From contig CAMLMQ010000111.1 of NCBI GenBank assembly GCA_946481135.1, forward strand, positions 1 to 9,468: a stretch of DNA of 9,468 bases, written 5' to 3'. The translations under genes and the position numbers were made by a program. Shown in pieces: positions 5,324-9,468 of the stretch; positions within the stretch are counted from its first letter, which is position 1, and each line of letters begins with the position of its first letter. Under the pieces are notes generated by a model. That model was not told the origin of the DNA and did no database searches. It was given only the letters and a program-made list of their open reading frames with translations. The stretch comes from an uncultured Microbacteriaceae bacterium. Its GTDB lineage: Bacteria; Actinomycetota; Actinomycetes; Actinomycetales; Microbacteriaceae.

Positions 5324-8300
5324 GTGCACCTGCTCTCGGTGTTCAGCCTGCGCAACCGCGCGCTCATCGCCCTGCTCACGATCGTGATCGGCATCTTCGG
5401 CGGCATCGCGCTCACGTCGCTCAAGCAGGAGCTGTTCCCGTCGATCTCGCTGCCCAACCTCACGGTCATCAGCACCTACCCGGGGGCGTCGCCCGACGTC
5501 GTCGAGAACGACGTCTCGACCCCGATCGAGTCGGCCATCCAGGGCATCGACGGTCTCGAGGCGACCTCGGCGACGTCCGGCGCCGGCGTGTCTACGATCT
5601 CCGCCTCGTTCGCGTACGGCACCGATCTCCCGCGCGCCGAGCAGCGCATCCAGCTCGCGATCAACCGCATCCAGGACCGTCTGCCCGCCGCGGTCGACAC
5701 GCAGGTCGTGACGTTCTCGTTGAGCGATCTGCCCGTCGTCGTTCTCGCCGTCACGAGCGACCTCGACGCGGAGGAGCTCTCGGCGCGCCTGCGTGACGAG
5801 ACGATCATCGACCTCGCGAACCTCCCCGGGGTCGCCGAGGCCTCGCTGTCGGGGGCGAGCGGTCAGCGCGTCACCATCACGCCCGACACCGAGCAGCTGT
5901 TCGCGAACGGGCTCTCGAACCAGGCGATCCGGGATGCCCTCGATGCGAACGGCGTGCTGCTCGCGACGGGCGTCATCGACGAGGGCGACCAGGAGCTCAC
6001 GGTGCAGGCCGGCTCGCGCCTCACGTCGGCCGACGACATCGCGGCGCTGCCGCTGCTCGGCGCCGCCGGACCGGGCGTCGTCACGATCGGCGATGTCGCC
6101 GCCGTCGAGATCGTCGCCAACCCGGTCACGGCGATCTCGCGCGTCAACGGCGACCCGTCGCTCACGATCTCGATCACGAAGACGGCGGCGGCGAACACCG
6201 TCGAGGTGTCGCACGTCATCGAGGAGGCGCTGCCCGACCTCGCCGCGGCCCTCGGCTCGGACACCGAGTTCACGACCGTCTTCAACCAGGCGCCCTTCAT
6301 CGAGCAGTCGATCGAGGCGCTCGCGACGGAGGGCCTGCTCGGCCTCGTCTTCGCGGTGCTCGTCATCCTGCTCTTCCTGTTCTCGATCCGGTCGACGCTC
6401 GTCACCGCGATCTCGATCCCGGCGTCGGTGCTCGTCACCTTCATCGGGATGTGGGCCACCGGCTACTCGATGAACGTGCTCACCCTCGGCGCGCTCACGA
6501 TCTCGATCGGCCGCGTCGTCGACGACTCGATCGTCGTCATCGAGAACATCAAGCGGCACCTCTCGCTCGGCGAGGAGAAGCGCGCCGCCATCCTCACCGC
6601 CGTCAAGGAGGTCGCCTCGGCGGTGACCGCGTCGACGGCGACGAGCGTCGCGGTGTTCCTGCCGATCGCGCTCGTGAGCGACGTCACAGGTGAGCTGTTC
6701 CGGCCGTTCGCGCTCACCGTCACGATCGCGCTCGTCGCCTCGCTCTTCGTGTCGCTCACGATCGTGCCGGTGCTCGCGTACTGGTTCCTCAAGGCGCCGA
6801 AGGCCGAGGCGATGTCGACGGAGGCCGACGAACTCGAGAAGCCGACCCGGCTGCAGCGCGCCTACCTCCCGACGCTCGACTGGACGCTGCGGCATCCCGT
6901 CATCACGCTGTCCGCCGCCGCGGTCGTGCTCGTCGGGACCGTCGGGCTCTACACGCTCGTGCCGACCAACTTCGTCGGCGACTCCGGGCAGAACACGATC
7001 AACGTGACCCAGACCCTGCCCGCGGGCTCGAACCTCGAGGCGATCGACGAGGCGTCGCAGGAGGTCGAGGAGACCCTGCTCGACCTCGACGGCGTCGAGG
7101 TCGTCCAGGTCTCGATCGGCAGCGACGGCGGATCCATCCGGTCGTTCTTCGGCGGCGGCGCCGACGCGACGTACTCGATCACGACCGATCCGGATGTCGA
7201 TCAGGAGCAGCTGCGCCGCGACGTCACCGCCGCACTCGACGACCTCGACGGGGTCGGCGAGGTGTCGGTCGGCTCGGGCGGCGGAGGCTTCTCCAGCGAC
7301 GTCACGATCGACCTCCGCGCGGCGGACGCAGACGCGCTCGCCGACGCGACCGAGCGTCTGCTCGACGACGTCGACGACCTCGACATCACGTCGCAGGCCG
7401 AGTCGAACCTCGCCGTGACCCAGCCCTACCTCGCGATCGAGGTCGATCGGGCGACGGCGGCGGAGTACGGGCTGTCGGAGATCGCGGTCGGCGGCATCGT
7501 CGCCAACTCGATGCTGCCGGCGGCCGTCGGCGAGGTCACGATCGAGGACACGGTGCTCTCGGTGTACATCACCGACCCGAACGCGCCCGTCACGGTCGAG
7601 GAGCTGCGCGACTTCCTCATCCCGACCGCCCGCGGCCCGGTGCCGCTGTCGGAACTCGCGACGGTGGAGGAGGTCGAGGCGCCCGCGCAGATCTCGACCG
7701 AACGCGGCATCCGCACGGCCACCATCACGGTGACGCCGTCGACGCCCAACCTCGCGGTCGTGACGCCCGCCCTCGAGCAGGCGATCCGGGATGCCGACCT
7801 GCCGGAAGGCGTCTCGGCCTCGGTGGGCGGTGTCGCCGCCGACCAGGCGGAGGGCTTCGCGCAGCTCTACCTCGCGCTGCTCGCCGCGATCCTCATCGTC
7901 TACACGATCATGGTCGCGACGTTCCGGTCGCTGCGGCAGCCGCTCCTGCTGCTCATCTCGATCCCGTTCGCGGCGACCGGCGCGTTCCTGCTGCAGCTCG
8001 CCTCGGGCATCCCGTTCGGGGCCGCGTCGATCATCGGTCTGCTCATGCTCGTCGGCATCGTCGTGACGAACGCGATCGTGCTCATCGACCTCGTGAATCA
8101 GTACCGCGACCGCGGGATGAGCGTGCGCGAGGCTCTGCGTCAGGGTGGCGCCCGACGGTTGCGGCCGATCCTCATGACGGCGTTCGCGACGATCGGCGCG
8201 CTGTTCTTCATGACGATCGGCGTGACCGGCCAGGGTGGTTTCATCTCCCAGCCGCTCGGCATCGTCGTGACGGGCGGACTCGTGTCGTCGACGATCCTCA

Positions 8301-8401
8301 CGCTGCTCGTGCTGCCGGCGCTCTACTGGCTCGTCGAGGGCGCCCGCGAGCGTCGCCTCGCGCGCCGGGCCGCGAAGCACGGCGCCCACGTCGCCGCCTG
8401 A
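5324..8401 (+). CDS. RND-family efflux permease (AcrB/SwrC-like superfamily)
   Basis: This is a complete 1025-residue proton-driven exporter with the usual twofold RND plan. TM1 spans about 12-30 and the first external porter domain about 31-335. TM2-6 span about 336-490, TM7 about 523-545, the second porter domain about 546-845 and TM8-12 about 848-1010, followed by a basic tail. The TM4 proton-relay pair is present in GRVVDDSIVVIENIKRH (D400, D401, matching AcrB D407/D408). TM11 keeps the RLRPILMT segment (R945 and T952, matching AcrB R971 and T978). In TM10 the AcrB K940 position is threonine (T915 in GIVVTNAIVLIDL), which I recall as typical of the SwrC-like pumps of Gram-positive bacteria. 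No membrane-fusion or outer-membrane partner gene is in the window. Substrates are unknown; drugs, surfactants or lipids are possible. The start is GTG with a good ribosome-binding site. It is divergent from the lipoprotein gene. Confidence 0.95.
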   Translation: MHLLSVFSLRNRALIALLTIVIGIFGGIALTSLKQELFPSISLPNLTVISTYPGASPDVVENDVSTPIESAIQGIDGLEATSATSGAGVSTISASFAYGTDLPRAEQRIQLAINRIQDRLPAAVDTQVVTFSLSDLPVVVLAVTSDLDAEELSARLRDETIIDLANLPGVAEASLSGASGQRVTITPDTEQLFANGLSNQAIRDALDANGVLLATGVIDEGDQELTVQAGSRLTSADDIAALPLLGAAGPGVVTIGDVAAVEIVANPVTAISRVNGDPSLTISITKTAAANTVEVSHVIEEALPDLAAALGSDTEFTTVFNQAPFIEQSIEALATEGLLGLVFAVLVILLFLFSIRSTLVTAISIPASVLVTFIGMWATGYSMNVLTLGALTISIGRVVDDSIVVIENIKRHLSLGEEKRAAILTAVKEVASAVTASTATSVAVFLPIALVSDVTGELFRPFALTVTIALVASLFVSLTIVPVLAYWFLKAPKAEAMSTEADELEKPTRLQRAYLPTLDWTLRHPVITLSAAAVVLVGTVGLYTLVPTNFVGDSGQNTINVTQTLPAGSNLEAIDEASQEVEETLLDLDGVEVVQVSIGSDGGSIRSFFGGGADATYSITTDPDVDQEQLRRDVTAALDDLDGVGEVSVGSGGGGFSSDVTIDLRAADADALADATERLLDDVDDLDITSQAESNLAVTQPYLAIEVDRATAAEYGLSEIAVGGIVANSMLPAAVGEVTIEDTVLSVYITDPNAPVTVEELRDFLIPTARGPVPLSELATVEEVEAPAQISTERGIRTATITVTPSTPNLAVVTPALEQAIRDADLPEGVSASVGGVAADQAEGFAQLYLALLAAILIVYTIMVATFRSLRQPLLLLISIPFAATGAFLLQLASGIPFGAASIIGLLMLVGIVVTNAIVLIDLVNQYRDRGMSVREALRQGGARRLRPILMTAFATIGALFFMTIGVTGQGGFISQPLGIVVTGGLVSSTILTLLVLPALYWLVEGARERRLARRAAKHGAHVAA

Positions 8402-8422
8402 CCTGCGAGGGGTCGCGGTAGG

Positions 8423-8448
8423 GGGGGCTGGGGCCCCGCCAAGCCCCC
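8423..8448. terminator. Possible GC-rich hairpin between convergent RND and hydrolase genes
   Basis: GGGGGCT at 8423-8429 pairs with AGCCCCC at 8442-8448 around a 12-base loop that itself contains GGGGCCCC. It sits 21 bases after the RND stop and could act as a bidirectional hairpin for the two convergent genes. There is no T-tract. The surrounding sequence looks unreliable, so the exact stem may not be real. Confidence 0.3.
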
Positions 8449-8454
8449 AACCCC

Positions 8455-8515
8455 ACCCCACCGGGATAGACGGGAGCCGCGACACGACCACCCGGGGGGG
8501 GGGGCCGCGGGTGCT
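8455..8515 (+). repeat. Degraded direct copy of the hydrolase 3' end (partner 8600-8661)
   Basis: This stretch matches the segment around the hydrolase stop codon at an offset near 145 bp, with GACGGGAGCCGC, CGACCACC, a G-run and GGGTGC in the same order. It differs by substitutions and homopolymer length. The hydrolase reading frame is not intact in this copy. A sequencing or assembly artefact is more likely than a biological duplication. Confidence 0.55.
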
Positions 8516-8624
8516 GGAGTGTGTCCGCGCCCCGGGGGCGGGTTCTGGTGTGGGGGGGTGGTTGGGGTCCCCCCCCCCCCCCTACCCCCCCCCCCCCCCA
8601 CCCCTCGGTGATCGACGGGAGCCG

Positions 8625-9468
8625 CTACTCGACCACCGGGGCGGGGGCGCCGAGGGTGCGGTCGTAGAAGGCGAGGATGCGCGACTTGAGGTCGTCGTCG
8701 AGCAGCGCGATCGAGTGCAGCGCGCCGTCGGCGACGAGATAGTCGACCGACACCCCCGCGTCACGCAGCTCCTCGACGAACCGGTCCGACTGCGCGAGCG
8801 GGATCTTCTCGACCGTCGAGTGCGCGATGAAGAACGGGGGATCGCTCGCGTCGACGTGCAGGTTCGGCGATGCCGTGCGCGCCTGCGGGCAGTCCTGGAA
8901 CGTCGTGCAGCCGAGGTACTCCAACTGCAGCGGCGCGAAGTCGTCGGTGACGGCGACGCCCGTGAGGTCGATCGGGCCGCTCAACTCCGCGACCGCCGCG
9001 ACACGCGACCCGACCGTCAGGTCGCCGCGCCCGGTCGTCCCGAGCAGCGCCGCGAGGTTGCCGCCCGCCGAGCCGCCGAACACGCCGATGCGCTCGGGGT
9101 CGATGCCGAAGCGCGTCGCCTGTGCGTCCTCCCGCAGCCACGCGACCGCCGCCTGAACGTCGCGGAACCCCGCGGGGAACGGATGCTGCGGCGCGAGACG
9201 GTAGTCGATCGAGAACGCGGGATAGCCGGACGCCGCGAGCCACGTGCAGACCGCGCGCCAGCCGACGCTGTCCTTCCGCCCCTCGCGCCAACTGCCGCCG
9301 TGGATGACGAGGATGCCGGGCACCGGCTCGGCGGACGGGTCGCGGTCGGGGGGCAGGCACGCGTCGAGCAGCAGCGGGACGCCGTCCACCGCGCCGAATT
9401 CCAGGTCGGCGAGCACCTCGACATCCGGGTCGGTCGCGAGGTCGGTGCCGACGGCGTCGATCTGCGGA
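8625..9468 (-). CDS. Alpha/beta-hydrolase (esterase/lipase, HSL/BD-FAE-like), 5' end outside the window
   Basis: This is a serine hydrolase that probably cleaves carboxyl esters. Counting from the GTG at 9416, the oxyanion motif HGGSW is near residue 39, the nucleophile elbow GGSAGGN gives S116, and the likely catalytic histidine is H234 in ALHSI. The acid position, usually Asp in the HGT-D-VP motif, reads HSTVEKIPL, making E203 the probable acid. The pair of cysteines in GCTTFQDC may form a disulfide, which would suit an exported enzyme. The frame stays open through the right edge (reading PQIDAVGTDLATDPDVEV before the GTG), and that GTG has no ribosome-binding site. I therefore treat the gene as truncated at its 5' end, with 9416 only an alternative start. 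A signal peptide could lie outside the window. The gene is convergent with the RND gene. The substrate is unknown. Confidence 0.88.
   Translation of the reverse strand, partial: PQIDAVGTDLATDPDVEVLADLEFGAVDGVPLLLDACLPPDRDPSAEPVPGILVIHGGSWREGRKDSVGWRAVCTWLAASGYPAFSIDYRLAPQHPFPAGFRDVQAAVAWLREDAQATRFGIDPERIGVFGGSAGGNLAALLGTTGRGDLTVGSRVAAVAELSGPIDLTGVAVTDDFAPLQLEYLGCTTFQDCPQARTASPNLHVDASDPPFFIAHSTVEKIPLAQSDRFVEELRDAGVSVDYLVADGALHSIALLDDDLKSRILAFYDRTLGAPAPVVE

Larger units (their letters stand above)
8402..8624. other. Low-complexity G/C homopolymer region, probable assembly join
   Basis: This intergenic stretch holds long homopolymers: 11 G at 8494-8504, 7 G at 8552-8558, 14 C at 8569-8582 and 15 C at 8585-8599. 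It also contains what looks like two degraded copies of one segment. About 8421-8515 resembles about 8552-8661, sharing the exact 12-mer GACGGGAGCCGC (8469-8480 and 8614-8625) and the order G-run, GGGG, C-run, ACCCC, GAT, CGAC, CACC, G-run. Mismatches fall mostly in homopolymers. The second copy reads through into a good hydrolase C-terminus. No gene is present here. Confidence 0.65.

Noticed and set aside
5921..7795. Exact 18-bp repeat in the RND gene (5921-5938 and 7778-7795)
   Set aside because: Both copies are in frame and encode QAIRDA in the two porter halves, at positions that do not correspond. It is best explained by common codons plus the GGATGCC bias, not by a functional repeat.
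5135..8491. Open frame of more than 1,100 codons on the minus strand covering the whole RND gene
   Set aside because: It is the antisense of the RND gene. Its product is almost all Arg, Asp, Glu, His and Gly without hydrophobic core or motifs, while the plus strand gives a perfect RND protein. High GC removes stop codons from the complementary frame.
8534..8567. G-quadruplex-like run of G tracts after the RND gene
   Set aside because: It lies within the suspect homopolymer stretch, so the G tracts themselves may be sequencing errors. I give it no function.
8323..8601. Minus-strand open frame over the RND tail and homopolymer region
   Set aside because: Gly/Pro-rich product generated by G and C runs in sequence that is probably misassembled.

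Overview
The window is very GC-rich, with third codon positions almost all G or C. Gene style and promoter style (leaderless starts with TAnnnT -10 boxes) point to a high-GC actinobacterium. Microbacteriaceae is my best guess, from impression only. There are no RNA genes, CRISPR arrays or insertion sequences that I can see.

Layout from left to right. (1) A MocR-type GntR/aminotransferase regulator lies on + (33-1454). (2) A 914-residue AfsR/SARP-like BTAD-NB-ARC regulator lies on - (1455-4199). Its stop codon abuts the MocR stop with no gap. (3) Upstream of it, also on -, is a two-gene unit: a small lipoprotein (4599-5138) whose stop overlaps, as GTGA, the start of a 114-residue unknown protein (4258-4602). 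(4) A 185-bp divergent region separates the lipoprotein from a complete RND-family permease on + (5324-8401). (5) A short stretch of G and C homopolymers (8402-8624) looks like two error-laden copies of one intergenic segment, probably a bad contig join. (6) A convergent alpha/beta-hydrolase gene on - runs off the right edge.

The most interesting signal is regulatory. The lipoprotein gene and the BTAD regulator gene share one promoter design. Each has a pair of TTGCA units repeated at an 11-bp period, placed exactly 52 bases upstream of a leaderless ATG that has a TAnnnT box 6-7 bases in front of it. By manual scan TGCAA occurs only at these four places in the window, and its complement TTGCA is not seen on the + strand. 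Heptamer repeats one helical turn apart are the classic operator form for SARP/OmpR-type winged helices. The simplest reading is that the BTAD protein controls its own gene and the lipoprotein unit, and perhaps the divergent RND pump. This would form a self-contained regulator, lipoprotein, unknown protein and efflux module. The module has no function I can recognise beyond the pump and the regulator.
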